Shown: positions 11,401-25,338, counted from the stretch's first letter. The stretch is 64,000 nt of DNA from Cucumis sativus (GCF_000004075.3 NC_026657.2:682001-746000); one strand, 5' to 3'. Notes: a model not told the origin generated them from the sequence alone. Program-made: numbers and translations.

Positions 11401-14159
11401 AATATGATAAAATGTCTATAACTTGTTTTGACTGTATTTTTTTCAAGTTTCCTAAATTTTGGAATGATTAAGTCACGTGGTAAGTTCTCGTTATTTTTTT
11501 TCTATTAACTTTTTAATTATTATTGCTTTTTTCCATTTTCGTTTACAAATTCTCTTAAAAGAAAAACATTCTACTATTTCACTCATAATTAAGAATCCCT
11601 ACCTAATTGGAACCCCTCAATTTCTCGTGGGGTCATCATTCCATCTAAATTTGAAACTCACTTGATACAAATAGGGTGTGACATTAAAAAAACGTGTCTA
11701 AAAATAAACTTTAGAAAAGAAAAAAAACTTTTAAAATATGAAAGAAAAATTGTTATGAACTTAACCAAAGTGAGCATAGTTCAACTAACACATTTGAGTA
11801 AAAGAAAAGAAAATTATTATAAACTTTATCGTTTGTTTAAAATATACCTATATATTTTAGGTATATTTTCTAAAGAGACTAATAATTTTGTAGGATGCAT
11901 TTTCGAGGTATTGTATATATTTTCAAACATTCATAAAGTATAAATTTTCTTAGTAAACAAACACAACCATACAAGTATTTTTTTCATACATTTGAAAGTA
12001 TACTTTTAATTTACGTAATATAAAGCAAGTATGATTATCTAAGGATGTCGGATATCTGTAATAATTCCAGATATCTACGTTATAAAAATCATATGGTCCC
12101 TTGAACCAGTGGAGACCTAAAATGATCACATTGTTTTAGATCCCATTTTAGGATAACATATATTGCAAAAAAAATTTTCTCTTTTTCAAAACTAAATGAT
12201 AAAGTGAAAAGTGTATTTCTAATAATGAAACTATAAAATAAGAGAATGATAGGGTTTGGTGAGTAGAAGGATTGAGATTTGAGTAGGAATGCTTATCTAA
12301 AATTGGTTGTAAGGGAAGCTTTTAATTTGTTCTTCTTTTGTGGTGGACCTTCAACAAACTCAATAATGTCACCAACAAGAGTTTCCAAGTACCTCTACCC
12401 AAACCCAAACAAATAGTTTATTAGTTCACTAATTAGCCATTCGAGTTACCAACAAGAGAGGAACTCGTTAAAAGAATTTGATTGAGAATTGGTAAATGTA
12501 TCTACTAACTCCTGTTGTTGCCATACTCCTGACTCAATGTTTGTTCTTTAAAGTCTACATTTTCGTGTTGAAGATTCTAAGTATTCATGTGTTTGATACA
12601 TTTATTCTTATTTATCAAATTAAAAGAGAAACACAGTAATCAAAAGAACGAGAGAAAGAACTAACAACAAATACTCTTTCATGCATTCAGTATGAATTTT
12701 CAAACTTGAGAATCTTTAATTATTAAGGCATTGTTTGGTAATCATTTTTGTTTTTCTACGGTAAGTCTATTTTTTCTTTGTCTTGCAATGATTTGCTTCT
12801 TTTTTAAATACGTCAAATTTCAAAGTACAAAAACAACCCTTTAAAAGTTTTTTTTTTTTTTTTTAAGTTAGCTTGATTTTTTAAATTATTGGTAATATAT
12901 AAATAAAAAAGGATTAGAAGGTGAAAGTATATCTAGGATTATTTTTTTGAAAAAAAAAAACTATTACTCAAACAAAAATAATTAAAAGAGTTTAAATATT
13001 TGTTAGTTTTTTAATGTGATTAATTCCACAAATATAATTTAAATTTATAAATAAATTACTCAATTTTCATACTAAAAGAAATAATTAACTGTTAAGACAT
13101 TTACACAATGATGTATTCAAATACTACGAGATTAAAAAACCCACGTTCAACTACCATTACAAGAGTTTATTTTCAATTTCTTAAAATTAAAGTTTGTGAA
13201 TGATAGCAATGATAGTTGTCATCACGAGTTGTTGTATTACCGATAGCTTTCAATTTTAGAAATGTTCTATCATTTTTTGTCATTGATAGTGTCTATCGAT
13301 GAGAGCAACAACTAAAATTATTAATTGACTGGTCAATGTTGACCATTTTATTAAACATTTTGTACTTGTATGATATTTTTAATTTATTTTCTAAATTGTG
13401 CTATCTGACATAATTTTTCTTGAAAAAAAAAATAGACGAAGGAGATGAGGCTAATAAGGTTATGAGACCGTGAGAGAAGAGTGCATTGAACTTTGGATTT
13501 TCAAGCTTGAGGTTTTGACCTTACCTTTATATTCGATGTCCTTTGTATTACATAACGACTCTCGTTTAGAGTTTCTTTTAAGTATTATTTTATTTATTTA
13601 TCTCCACATGCTTTCATCATCGTTACAGGCTTGACCTTCAGTCTACTTTTATTAGTTTGATCTCGCTTCATGAGTCTCCTGACATGAAAATTTCTTGCAT
13701 CCATATAGTCCTAACCTGTCACATTTCAACACTTAAATTGGTACATAGATGGTACTGTTCACACAAGATTATGAAGAAATGTATTTCATGGAATTGAACT
13801 TTGTATAATGATGAATATAACAAATGTAATCTCTAGTATTTATTCCTTTGATGCTTTCTTTCGAATACAAGATAAAAACTTTAGAACTTCTCGGACTTCG
13901 GTATTCAGGATGTTTTAGTTATAAGTCGATTTGAACTTTGATCTTCTGGAATCCAAGGAAAGTTTAATATTTCAAATCTTCAATCTTTTAGAAGATGTTG
14001 ATCTCGAGGTTGATACAACTTGCACGTCTAGAAAGTTTGTATAAGTTTGAATACGAAGAATTAGTTTGAATCTTCAATTCTTTCTTTAACCAAACACCCT
14101 AAAAAATGAATGACAATAGTCTCTATTTATAGAAAAAATTTCATGGGCTTTAGGTGAGT

Positions 14160-14295
14160 TTGGGCTCATTTGTTTGTTGGGTTTGGACTTGGGCCAATTT
14201 GCTTGTTAGGTTTGGACTTGAGCTCATTTGCGAGCTGGGTTTGGACTTGGGCTCATATGCTTATTGGACTTGGGTTTGAGCCCATTTGTTTGTTG
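14160..14295 (+). repeat. 29-bp tandem repeat, about 5 diverged units
   Basis: Units of the form TTGGGCTCATTTGCTTGTT followed by a GGTTTGGAC end start at 14160, 14189, 14218 and 14247 (exact 29-bp period), with a shortened, shuffled unit after 14270. The plus-strand ORF at 14170-14466 is a by-product of this array. Confidence 0.85.
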
Positions 14296-14879
14296 GACAA
14301 GAGGTACATTTTCAATTTGAAAATTACTAACTATTTCTCTTCGAGACCACAAGTTATTTATAATGCATTTTCAAGAGAGGTTTTTAGCTATGTTCCTAGC
14401 CTTGACATGGCTTTTGACTCTGTTATTATTGTTCGTTTGGACTCAAATGATGTCATTGTCAGCTAAGAATGACATTGTCAATATTGTCATGTTTACCTGT
14501 CAATCTTTATACGATTACAAAACATTTGAGTTTTTATTGTTTTTGTCTAAACTAAATATCTATAACTTCTAAGTTGAACTTGTTTCCTTCTCGTATTTTT
14601 TTCGTTGTTATAATTGATTTGATCCGATGGTAATAATATTATTATCATTATAGGGCGAAACACTTTGGAACACAAAAAAATTATCTTTTCCTCATTGAAG
14701 ATGTTTTTTTTTTTTAATATCTTTATTTTTTTTTATTTTAATAAAGGTATCATAATTATAGTATGATATGAAAAAGAAAAATATAATATCTAACCTCCAG
14801 ATTGATCGGATAAGAAAAACACTACACACGTGCGATAAAATCGATCACACATGCATCGATACATAATCACAAGCATACC

Positions 14880-15010
14880 ATGTTCTGAGACGTCCAAGAC
14901 AAAATAATTATGTCTTTAATTAATTCAATCTCGGGTATATAATGCCTCAGGATGCTCAAAATAAAATAATTTTTTATTTAGTTATTGTATCTCGAGCCTA
15001 TTTTTGCAAA
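14880..15010 (-). repeat. Inverted relative of the 6180-6400 repeat
   Basis: Read on the minus strand, this segment contains CTCGAGATACAATAACTAAA (plus-strand 14977-14996), identical over 20 bp to 6268-6287. It continues with GAGGCATTATATAC..GAGATTGAATTAATTAAA, parallel to GAGGCATTGTATAC..GACATCGAATGAATTAAA in the left copy. Confidence 0.7.
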
Positions 15011-15422
15011 GGATCTATTGTCTAGAGGAACATACAGGTGCCAATTGAGCTAAGCTCATGTTGGCTTGTATCTGGAGCCTTAGTGGCACCGAGATAAAAG
15101 AATTATGCGTTAACTTATTCGTTCTCAGCCGCAATTACTGTGAGATGAAATATTTCCATCTTTAATATTCGATCTCGAGTTTTAATTGATTCAACCTCAC
15201 AAGCTTTTCTTGTAAGAATTTTGTTATAAGCAACATAAATATTTTGGAATCTTGTTTAGGTAAATTAGTATGTATAAATTTTAGTGGTAACCAATATTTC
15301 TATTTTCCGTAATTTAGCGCCAAAAGATAAAATCTGATTTATTTTTCTCGCCGTTCTGGCGAAGCGGAGTCGACGGCGAGACGAAGAAGAACCAAGACTA
15401 AAAGTGGTCGTTCATCATCTTC

Positions 15423-15524
15423 ATGAACGTTTCCTCCAAGCTTTCCTTCTGCAGGAACGTGGTTGGGATTGTGGAGAACAGAAATGCTTTGTGTTTTGAG
15501 CCTTTTGGCAATCGTCGCGCCTGA
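15423..15524 (+). other. Short ORF (33 codons) in a GC-richer patch upstream of HLB1, status unclear
   Basis: An ATG at 15423 opens a 33-codon frame ending at a TGA (15522-15524). The opposite strand has a 102-codon ORF (15398-15706). Base composition across 15346-15620 is clearly more GC-rich than the flanks, and a 9-bp hairpin (TCTCGCCGT / ACGGCGAGA, 15346-15381) sits just before it. I recognise no protein on either strand. It may be HLB1 leader, a degraded gene fragment, or a small exon. Confidence 0.25.
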
Positions 15525-15828
15525 AGGAGATGATCAACGCCGTCGCCGGTTCTCTTTTTCTTAAGTTTCCATCGCCGTCGTGGCCAAGGTTGCCGTTGCT
15601 GTGCACTGTGCAGTGAGAGGGAGGAGAAAGAAGTGGAAATTAGGGGTTTCCTCACGAAGGGCAAAATAGTAATTTTAGGAGCTTCAGAATTCCTATTACT
15701 CAACAAAACGTAATTTCACCATTTTCCTCTCTTTCTCGACTTTGAACTTTCAGTTTCGTTGATCTTCAATCTGCTCGTTTTCCGGATCCTTGCTTCATTC
15801 TCATTCTCTTCCTGTTCGACACTTCACC

Positions 15829-18800
15829 ATGTCGCCTACTCCCGAGGAACCTAATAATTTGCAGAACGGAATCGAAATCCAACCACACATTTCATCAGAA
15901 TCAGATCAAATTACTGAACCCAGATCAGGGCCAGAAGAACCTACAGTAGATTCAATTCCCAGTTCTGAATTACAACGAGAACGTGAATCGGAATCAGTTA
16001 GTAATGGAGTACCAGATTCGGAGCCGGAGTCTCCAAGGAAACAGTTATCGGAGTCAATTCATTTACATGTAGTGACGGGTGTTACAGATCCGAGTGTTGA
16101 AGAGCATAAAGAAACTTCCACCCCATCCAACGGCAACACGGAGAACTTGCAACCTGCGTTGCGTAAAGACGAAGGAAGCCGAACGTTTACAATGAGAGAG
16201 TTGTTGAATGGATTGAAAGGTGAAGATGGTAGCGACAGCCTTAATGAATCTGAAGGCGAGAGACCCGAGGGGAACTCCGGTTACAGGTTTGGAATCTTGC
16301 TTGGCATTGGAGATTTCTTCGTTCTCTTTTGTTTAGTTGATTAAACTGAATATGGTTGATTGGTAAAAATGAGTTCTTTCTAATTATGCAGTATAATCTC
16401 ATTATTGTTACTATTATTTTTTTTAAAAAAAGTGAATGCTGAATGATCAACCTGTTTTTTTTTTTTATCCTGCGATCACTTCCGTTAGAGGGAGAGAGAT
16501 TTTGCGACTGTTCTGTCAAACTTGAGGGTTGAATACCTATTTTTTTATTAAAAAAATGTTATGGGTTAGTTTCTTTGGAGGAAAACTATTTAGGCATAAA
16601 ATTAAATGACTCCCATTTGAACATGTCAATTTCCGAAAGTCAAAGTTGATCAGAAGTTTTCCAACGAGCTTGCTTGTTGGTGCCTGCAAGGTTTCTTCTC
16701 TCAAACTGTCTAGGTCATTTGTCTTCCTCAAAGGGGTCTGTCTTTCTTTTTCCTCCTAGAAAGGTAAGATAAACTGATTGCTTTCAACGATCGAATGATA
16801 TCCTCAGACTCAGGCTTTAGTTGTTATGGTCAGACATTTTTTGTGTACGTTCAGAAAGTAAATATAATGGCTTCTCTATATGGCCTTTTGTTTTGTGTGT
16901 CAGCAAACCTGACGGACCCTATCCAATTCTATTAGACTGAGCTTGTGTGTATGTGGCTGTTCACATTCACCATTCAGTTTCATCGAATTATTTGTTAGAT
17001 CTGGAAATTGCAGCAAATTGACCCAATCCAACCCATGATATGCTTAATTCTTTCCTTTATTAAATATTACCTTATCCCAAACCACGATATACTCCTATAG
17101 AGCTTTTCTGTAGTTTGGATATTTAAATATTATATACATGTATATATACTTCTAGTGGTTAGGTAGACTTAGACAGGATCCTTTGGGTTGTTGAAATGAA
17201 GTTTTACCATGGGAATTTTGGTTGGAAACAAGTTTTGTTGTTGTTGTTTTTGCTTCTGTTTTCCAATATCTCTCTCTCTCTCTCTCATATGTTGCTTAAT
17301 TTCTTGCATCTGCCTTTGCCTTTGATTTATTTCTAATCAACTTCTGTTGCTATGGAATTGGATTTTGTGGCTTCAAATTTTGGTGATTTCATTTCACCAA
17401 AATGTGCCTTTATTTCATTTTTGGATAAGACCAAATTGGCTTTTATAAGGTGGGTAGGAACTAGGAAAGTTTAGTTTGCTTTCAGTTTTGATGATTTTTG
17501 GTCGGGTAGGATTGAGTTGCCAATTCCAATTGCACTTTTCTATTAACCACATAGGTATGAACTTTTAAAAAAATCTCTGTTATCTGTTTGGCCTGCTTAA
17601 TTTTCATACTGAACGTGGTTGGTTTGATTAACTTTAGGATATAAATATAACTTGCAGCTGGGTTTTGGTTTGGGTTCTAAATTAACCCAACGTGAACCAA
17701 CAACACCCCTACTTTATAGTCAACATTATTTGTTTATTCAGATCTCTTACTAATGCAGTTTTATGGATTGCAATTCGGTAGAACCCACATAGAACTAAAT
17801 TGATTGAAATATAAAAAGATAACAGCTACAGGATAACCCAAGTACTTGAGGTACTTGGCTACTTGGATGGAATCTACCCCCTCAGTTTATTTAGAGCCAA
17901 ATACTATACCAACCTCCCTAACTTATTACCGATGCTCCCTTCATATCTTAATAGTTCCTTAGTATCATTCATGTCACGACCCTTGATTTCTTAACCCTAT
18001 TATTTTCTCACAATTATAACGCATCTTTTACATTTTCTTTTTGTTCCATCCTCTACTTGTAGCTTCACTTATAGGGGATCTATGACTCATTTTGGAATTA
18101 ATCAATTCATTTATGGGTACTGCTGTCCATTTGTTTTTGAATACTAATCAGTTAGTTTTCTTTTTCTTTCTTTCCATTTGACTCTGGTTTGAATTAAGAA
18201 AGTGCTGTTTTCAGTGGAATCTTTAGTTGCTATTCACAAGAGTAGAATTTTGATGTTACCACCTTTTGTCTTTATAGCTATAATCTTTCTTTTCTTCTTT
18301 TATTTACTGCATGAATTTGCACAGCCTTAATCAAGATAGCCCACATCAGCCTTATTCTGAACAGAGTAGAGCTGCCATGGAGTTGATCAACAGTGTTACA
18401 GGTGTCGATGAAGAGGGTCGTTCTCGCCAAAGGATTCTCACATTTGCTGCTAGGAGGTATCATTATAATACTTTTTGTACCTTGTAGTGGTCTGTCAACT
18501 ACGTCTATATTTCTCTCAATAGTTCTGGTATCTTGTACTTTGAATTCCTTTGAAGTAAGGGCCGAGCTGTATTTCCCCTTTTCTTGCAATAGGAGCTTGT
18601 GCTTTAGCTCTAGTTATGTCATTGTGATGCACTGATAGAATGGAAATGGGATTTTCACTGCAACCGAGAAAAAAAGAAGGAAACTCATGCATGCATAGAT
18701 TATTTTTATTTTATCAATTTTGAAAACATATTTATATATCGTGTCTCTTTGCATGAGAATTATTATTATTATTTTATCAATTTTGATAAAAAAATTAATT

Positions 18801-21800
18801 TTGAGGGACTAAATTTGAGATTCATTGAAGATGGACTAAAATTGGACAAGTTTCAAAGTATAAGGATCAAAATGGTGCTTTAGACTTATTATTATTTTTT
18901 TTCTTTAGAAAATGTAGGCAGGGCTAACTGTAAACCTATTGGCAAAATATGTTACAATTTGCCTTTGGTCCCAATTATTGATAAAACATGTTATATAGTT
19001 ATTTCATATCAGTAACAGAAAGTCCATTTCTTTCTTAAAATTTTCTTTTCGGCACTCCTACAGAGGCCCTTTGTTTCTAAACATCTATTTTCATTCAAAT
19101 AATGCAGGTATGCTAGTGCAATTGAGAGAAATGGTCAAGACTATGATGCTTTGTACAATTGGGCTTTGGTCCTCCAGGTCTGAGACTTTATATTATTCAT
19201 TTTGGAAACTATCTTTTTTTCTTCTGTTCCATTTCTTGATCAACAACGTTGCAAGGCAGGGAGCTCTTATTGATGAATCATTAAAAGAATTCTAGCTGAA
19301 TTGAATTATGTGTTTGGTATAAAAATATATCACAACTTAGCTGACATCTTCCAGTACAAGTGTCAATGTTTTATATAGAGAGACAACATGGATATAAAAT
19401 GCAAGGAGACATTTAATTTTCTTTGCATAGACAAGTACAACTTCTTTATAATAATATAGTACAAAATGTACAGATATTTCGTTCTGTTTCAAGCAACATC
19501 ACGATAAAACTCTGTATAAATCTGGTGTTGCAGGAGAGTGCAGACAATGTTAGTCCAGATTCCACCTCACCTTCTAAAGATGCGTTGCTTGAGGAGGCTT
19601 GTAAAAAGTATGATGAGGCCACCCATCTGTGCCCAACACTTCACGATGTATGTAAAAAAACCTTTTTATACTTTTACTACTCAAGATGCTGTTGCGAAAA
19701 GTTTGACGGTAGATTCAAAAAAGACGAAAAGAGGGACAAACTTTGAAAAGCACGTATATTGATTCTGCCAGAAATGAATTTATTCAGATTAAGAGTTCTT
19801 TTGCCATCCTTTTTTTCAAGATGGATCAAAATTAGTTTTCCTTTGGTCCATTTTTCACATCAGTAACTACTTAATCCTGCTTAGCTTAGGTTTTGATAAA
19901 CCATGACTAAGACTAGGCTTTTGTTTATACTTGTTACTGGCAGAGTTAGAAAATATTTGTATGCAACTTTCACATGAACTGCAAAACTCATCTTTGGTGC
20001 TGTCTTAATGATGTATTTGGATTGCATCCCAGGCTTTTTATAATTGGGCCATTGCAATCTCTGATCGGGCCAAAATGCGTGGTCGCACGAAGGAGGCCGA
20101 AGAACTGTGGAAGCAGGTTTATACTTCCATCCCTAGTAGGTTATCGTCATTACACATTTATAAACAAAAACTTCAATCTCTAATGTATGGATATCATTTG
20201 GAATTTGGGAATGTCCATGACTGGAGAGGATGAGCACTATCCTTTATGGGCTGTATATGTCCACAATTTCCTCCAGGATTGGAAAAGATTTAAAATTTGG
20301 CTATTTACTGTGCTAATTTGATCACTGTGATTCCATGGACACTCTTGGCCTTCTCCATTTTGTGCTATTGTTAAATATTGTCTTCGATTTCTTGACTTGG
20401 TGAAGGTGAAGGAATCAATAGCCTTAAGCCTCCTTATGCGTTGAATGTTTGGATCTCTGCCCAAGCACTTGAAATTTTATATCTAGAAAAAAGAAAAAAC
20501 TTTATTTTCTTTCACAAGCGTCATTTAGGTGGTTAAACTGTTTAATAAATAAAGTGTCTAATTAGACTTCATCATCAATATTGTAATAAAAAAATTGAAA
20601 TGTTTGTAAAACACAAATAGAGGTGCCTTTATATTAGAATACTGATTAATTGGGGGACTGAATCGATCTTATTAAAATTCTATCCTAAATAGTTATTGAC
20701 ACCTAATCTGACTAACATATTTCAGACTTGAAAAAATTAGAATAAATAAAAATTTCGAAAGGAGAAATGAAGAATGAAAAAAGAACTGCTTGTGTTCTGT
20801 TACTACTCCCTTGTTTCCACATTCATCTAATTTTCAGTAATTATTTTTTTCCTTTTCGTCATCCCCCTCTTTTGTAATTTCATACCTTCCAGAGGAAAAA
20901 AATGATTTTCTTACCAACTGATCATTGCAATTATTCTATCTTTCAGGCTACCAAAAATTATGAAAAAGCTGTCCAACTCAACTGGAATAGTCCCCAGGTA
21001 CATCCCAAGAAACTGCTAGGAAAGCCACGTGCTTAAATTTGTCTCTGGGACTTTCTTCTTCCTTTGCATTTTGTGTCCTCTTCTGTGAAATTGATTCTAA
21101 GCCTCAATAACTTTTTTGCAAATACCTTAATTCTAACCCTTTCTGGGTCTGTTTCAGGCGTTAAATAATTGGGGGCTTGCCCTACAGGTACTTATGCTTT
21201 TCACATTAGATTAATCTTTGTATGAAAGACTCTCTTGCCCACCTCACCTATGCAACCACAAAGTGTAAAAAATTGTTTTTATTGACTTCAAGATCCATTT
21301 CAGGAACTCAGTGCGATTGTGCCGGCACGAGAAAAGCAGACAATTGTAAAAACAGCTATCAGTAAGGTGTCAACTATTATTTTGAAACTTTTAAATACCA
21401 AATAATTCCAGCCTTTTGTTTACACGTTAAAACTTACTTTTATATTCTATGCCTTGATTACTCAGTTTTCTTCCATTGCAGTTCCGTGCTGCTATACAGT
21501 TGCAATTTGATTTTCATCGAGCAATCTACAACCTTGGCACTGTTCTGGTGAGTCGGTTACCTGCTTTAGATATGGAAATTACATGACCTTACATCTATTT
21601 AATGCACCGTGTTTAGAATAACTTCATCAACCTGTATTGTATAGCTGTATTTAAGAGCGTCTTGAATTCTGTTTCTTTAAATGACAATGGGAAGGAAGAC
21701 TTCTTGGTTTATTCAGATCAGATAACATAAATTTGCTCAAACCTAAACTCAATTCTGGCATCTACAGTATGGATTAGCTGAGGACACATTAAGAACTGGT

Positions 21801-23317
21801 GGATCAGGAAATGTTAAGGATGTTTCCCCCAATGAGTTATACAGCCAATCTGCTATTTATATTGCAGCTGCTCATGCTCTAAAACCAAACTACTCTGTAA
21901 GTCCAGCTTCTTTTACATTCTTACCAACAATTAAACATGTATTTCTGCACAAGTTTGAAATTTTGATTTTTGTTTTTAATAGGTTTATAGCAGCGCCTTA
22001 CGGTTGGTCCGCTCCATGGTTAGTTCTGACTCCCCTCAAATAATGCGGATCACACTTATTCATGTCTTGTGTTCTATTATTTGCTCAGTATAAACCGGTT
22101 GGCTGTATTTTTCATATGGTTTAATATAATATGCGTTGTATTGGTCTTTTAATGGGAAGATGCGAAAGATCTGTACAAAGTTCTAAAATAATTGAAGCTG
22201 GTACTGTCATAATGGATTCCATATTAGGCCTATGATGTGATCAACAGTTGGGGTATGCTTGGTTTTAAGTTTCATGATTTACTGTATCAATGAAGACTAC
22301 TTTAGCAGTCAAAATGTAGAGTCATGATATGTCACGTCGTTACAACTTTAGCATATACCCCATTCAAGCATTTTACTGTATTTTTTAAATTTACAAGATA
22401 TCTGTACCGTCCGAATTTGGACTTATCTTATATTCAAATGCACATGTCCTTTTGAAATGACTTGGTGGTGGCATCCCTTGATACGTAATTACTTTTTTGT
22501 GAACTTAATGGATCTTGGCTTTTTGACAGCTGCCGTTACCCTATCTAAAAGTTGGATACCTGACTGCACCTCCTGTGGGGAGGCCACTTGCTCCTCACAG
22601 TGATTGGAAACGTTCACAATTTTTTCTAAATCATGATGTATTGCAAAAGGTACAATTTTATTTATCTATTTATTTTCTTTTATCTCTTAACTTTGGAAGA
22701 AACTGACGTGTTAAACTGCTGCTCATGGCTAATCATCTTTCAGCTTAACATAGGAGGGGAACAAATACAAACATCCCCTAGTATTTTAGGAAGATCTGGA
22801 AGTACCTTGAATGGCGACAGGACAATCAAAGTAGAAATTCCCGATATCGTCTCTGTATCCGCATGTGCCGATCTTACTTTACCACCTGGTGCTGGACTCT
22901 GCATTGACACAATCCATGGACCCATTTTCTTGGTGAGCTTATTGTAGCATGATTTAAATTCTCTGTTTCAATTGAAAACAATTTAATTGAAAGTAGCTTA
23001 TCCAATAGGATGGTAAAGAGGAAAAACCATTAGCAATGTAAAAGATAATGATAACAACAAAGAAGAAGGAAAAAGAACAACGACATTCAACCTATCAATT
23101 TTTACCTAATCTGAAAGATTATCATGTCTTATTATCTGATATGTTTGAGTCTCGAGTAGCTACTGCTAGAGTGGAGTGCACTGATCACCTTGGTTGATTC
23201 TATCAGGTTGCTGACTCATGGGACACACTCGATGGATGGCTTGATGCAATTAGATTAGTTTACACGATCTACGCTCGAGGCAAGAACGAGGTTTTGGCTG
23301 GCATCATAACAGGTTGA
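15829..23317 (+). CDS. HLB1: HLB1-like TPR protein (trans-Golgi/endosome trafficking), 14 exons, 550 aa
   Basis: Orthologue of Arabidopsis HYPERSENSITIVE TO LATRUNCULIN B1, a TPR protein at the trans-Golgi/early endosome that links trafficking to actin. Exons: 15829-16286, 18325-18456, 19108-19177, 19534-19647, 20033-20116, 20947-20997, 21158-21187, 21304-21366, 21482-21547, 21768-21896, 21983-22018, 22530-22649, 22744-22932, 23207-23317; all frames join. The N-terminus (1-150) is acidic, Ser/Glu-rich and disordered, ending near [15 protein letters not shown]-type helices follow (about 175-400), e.g. [27 protein letters not shown] and [17 protein letters not shown]. The C-terminus is the family's PH-like module ([16 protein letters not shown], then [19 protein letters not shown]). 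The first ATG in frame is 15829; upstream in-frame codons reach only a TTG. The first donor (CAG/GTTTGG) is weak. Confidence 0.92.
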
Positions 23318-23639
23318 TTGATTACTACCAAGTACACAAAAATGTATCAATGGTACTATCTTGATGTCTATATATTATGCTTAGTTCACAATAGTAGATT
23401 GAGTATTCATTTCTCTAGATTGAAACACACAATTTTGGGGTGCTTTTCCAGTGCTTAAATACATGTTTCTCTAATCACCTTTCCCTTTGAAGTGTAATAA
23501 TATTATTTGTACATGTCGTTCATTAACAGCAAGCACAAATGGTACGGTTTCGGACCTTCAGAAATGAGAGAGCTTCAAATTAATTTCTGAATGTCTCTTA
23601 AGATTTTCAATAATTTCATAAGGTTTTGATTTTTTTTAC

Positions 23640-23642
<3 letters not shown>

Positions 23643-23698
<56 letters not shown>
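23643..23698. repeat. (TA)n microsatellite, about 28 units, 3' of HLB1
   Basis: Uninterrupted TA run about 325 bp after the HLB1 stop codon, in or just past the 3' UTR. The Ile/Tyr-repeat ORFs on both strands here (23616-23892) are artefacts of it. Confidence 0.95.
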
Positions 23699-23699
<1 letters not shown>

Positions 23700-23703
<4 letters not shown>

Positions 23704-25303
23704 TTCATAAGTTGGGTTGGCTTGCAAGCACCTTCACTATTGTCACGGAACAATCGACTCTGCTGCATTTGGTGGTTGGCAAGAGAACTAATAGCCAACA
23801 TGATGGTAGAACTTATAATTTGGTGGCTGTGGTTTGAATCTACTTTTGTCATATATTATCTTTATGCTTCTTATTTGCCAGGACACAACTAAATATTGAG
23901 AGAGTTGAACTTGTTATCTAACCCATTTTTTTGTTGAAGGAATATTCAAGAATATTCAATAATTCTTAAGTGAAGAGAGAACTTGCAATAATCACACGGA
24001 ATGATGAAAGTGAATGCTTGTGAAGTAATAAAGTTGGAAGACTTTTGTATATCTAAGCTACAATAATCGTAGCTGCCAAATTTGGAAATAGGTTATGGAC
24101 TTTTGATATAGTTTGAGAGAGTGAAAATGATCTATTTGGAATCAATTTTAAGTGCCTTAAAAGGATCTTTTAAATTAAAAATCTTTGGAGTTCTTTTAAG
24201 CCTAAATGGGTTGAGCAGTAAACTCACAACCTTAAAATGCAGTTTGACCTACTACAATTGAAGTTGATATTTAGTTAAAACTCATCCAACAAAGAGAGGG
24301 CTAAATTGGTTAAAAAAAGCACCTAAATAATAGGGACTACAATATGTATCTAACCTAGATGGCTAGAATATATGTATATAGAGTTGTATATTTCAATGTT
24401 AATATCTACTTTGAGATCACTATTATAATATTTTAAAAAAGAATGTACAAACCATAAATATGACAAAGCTTTTGCATATAGTTCTTGTCATAAGAATCTT
24501 AGAAAACTTGATTTGTAAGAAGACGTGAGAATGAATAGGTAGAATTCCAAATTGTTGGTCTTCTAAATTCTATTTATTGTAGGTCAAGATGGAAAGGAAG
24601 TTTAAAAGAGAAGACAATAGGTGTGTGTAATTGTTGGTTGGCTACATAGGGAGAGGGCTTTGGTTTTGCATAGTATTTGTACAATCAATGAATAAGAGAA
24701 TAAAGAGGAGGATGAGGAAAGAAAGAAAGAGAGTGAGAGAATGGTAATGAAGAGAGAAGAGGCACAAACACTTCATTTATGTTGATGTTGACCTAATCCC
24801 TATGTCTTCTATTCTTCAATAGAAACTTGCATTGTTTGACAATGAATATGTCCTTTGTTTCTATTCCCCCATCACTTCTCACTTTGTTTAGAAAAAAAAA
24901 AACTCTAACAAGGGTGCTAAATTAATTATTATAGTTAGTGAGTTATAAGTATATACGTGTTTAGGATACAAACTATTTCAGTTTTAGTTGTTATAGTTTA
25001 CATTTGGAGTGTAAACTATTTTAGTTTGAGTAGAAAATAGTAAACACAGTAACAAAGAGTAAGAGAGAAAATGAGCAGAAAATAACAATCACTGTAACAA
25101 AGAGAGATTTGAAATTGTAATATTATAGTTAATTGTATGTTATAATAGTGGTAAGCTATTATAATTGAACATGTCACTCACTCCACTAAGTTTCAACTTG
25201 GTGGCTCAAACACCCTAATAATTCGGTCTTTTAATGATGCATAATCGTAAAGTTTAAAGGAAATCTGCATGCCTTGTGCAGAGCATGATGCCATATGAAA
25301 ACT

Positions 25304-25338
<35 letters not shown>

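Larger units (their letters stand above)
5384..15345. other. Gene-poor AT-rich block of about 10 kb
   Basis: No ORF here shows codon structure, splice context or a recognisable domain. The longest (9676-10095, plus) is low-complexity and Phe/Ile-rich. It holds the MGL upstream region, CTCGAG-type repeats (6180-6400 and, inverted, 14880-15010), a MITE-like copy (6559-6654), a foldback (7051-7270), a SINE-like remnant (8295-8400), a 29-bp tandem array (14160-14295), and many short poly-A/T and TA runs. G-box cores (CACGTG) occur near 8276 and 11474 but are far from any gene. Confidence 0.6.

Noticed and set aside
11477..11943. Adjacent Lys/Ile-rich ORFs of 62 and 93 codons
   Set aside because: Amino-acid content mirrors the A/T composition; no recognisable motif or splice partner.
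14170..14466. 98-codon plus-strand ORF with Gly/Leu/Trp-rich start
   Set aside because: It runs through the 29-bp minisatellite; the repeat, not selection on a protein, keeps it open.
23616..23892. Ile/Tyr-repeat ORFs on both strands
   Set aside because: Produced by the (TA)n microsatellite.
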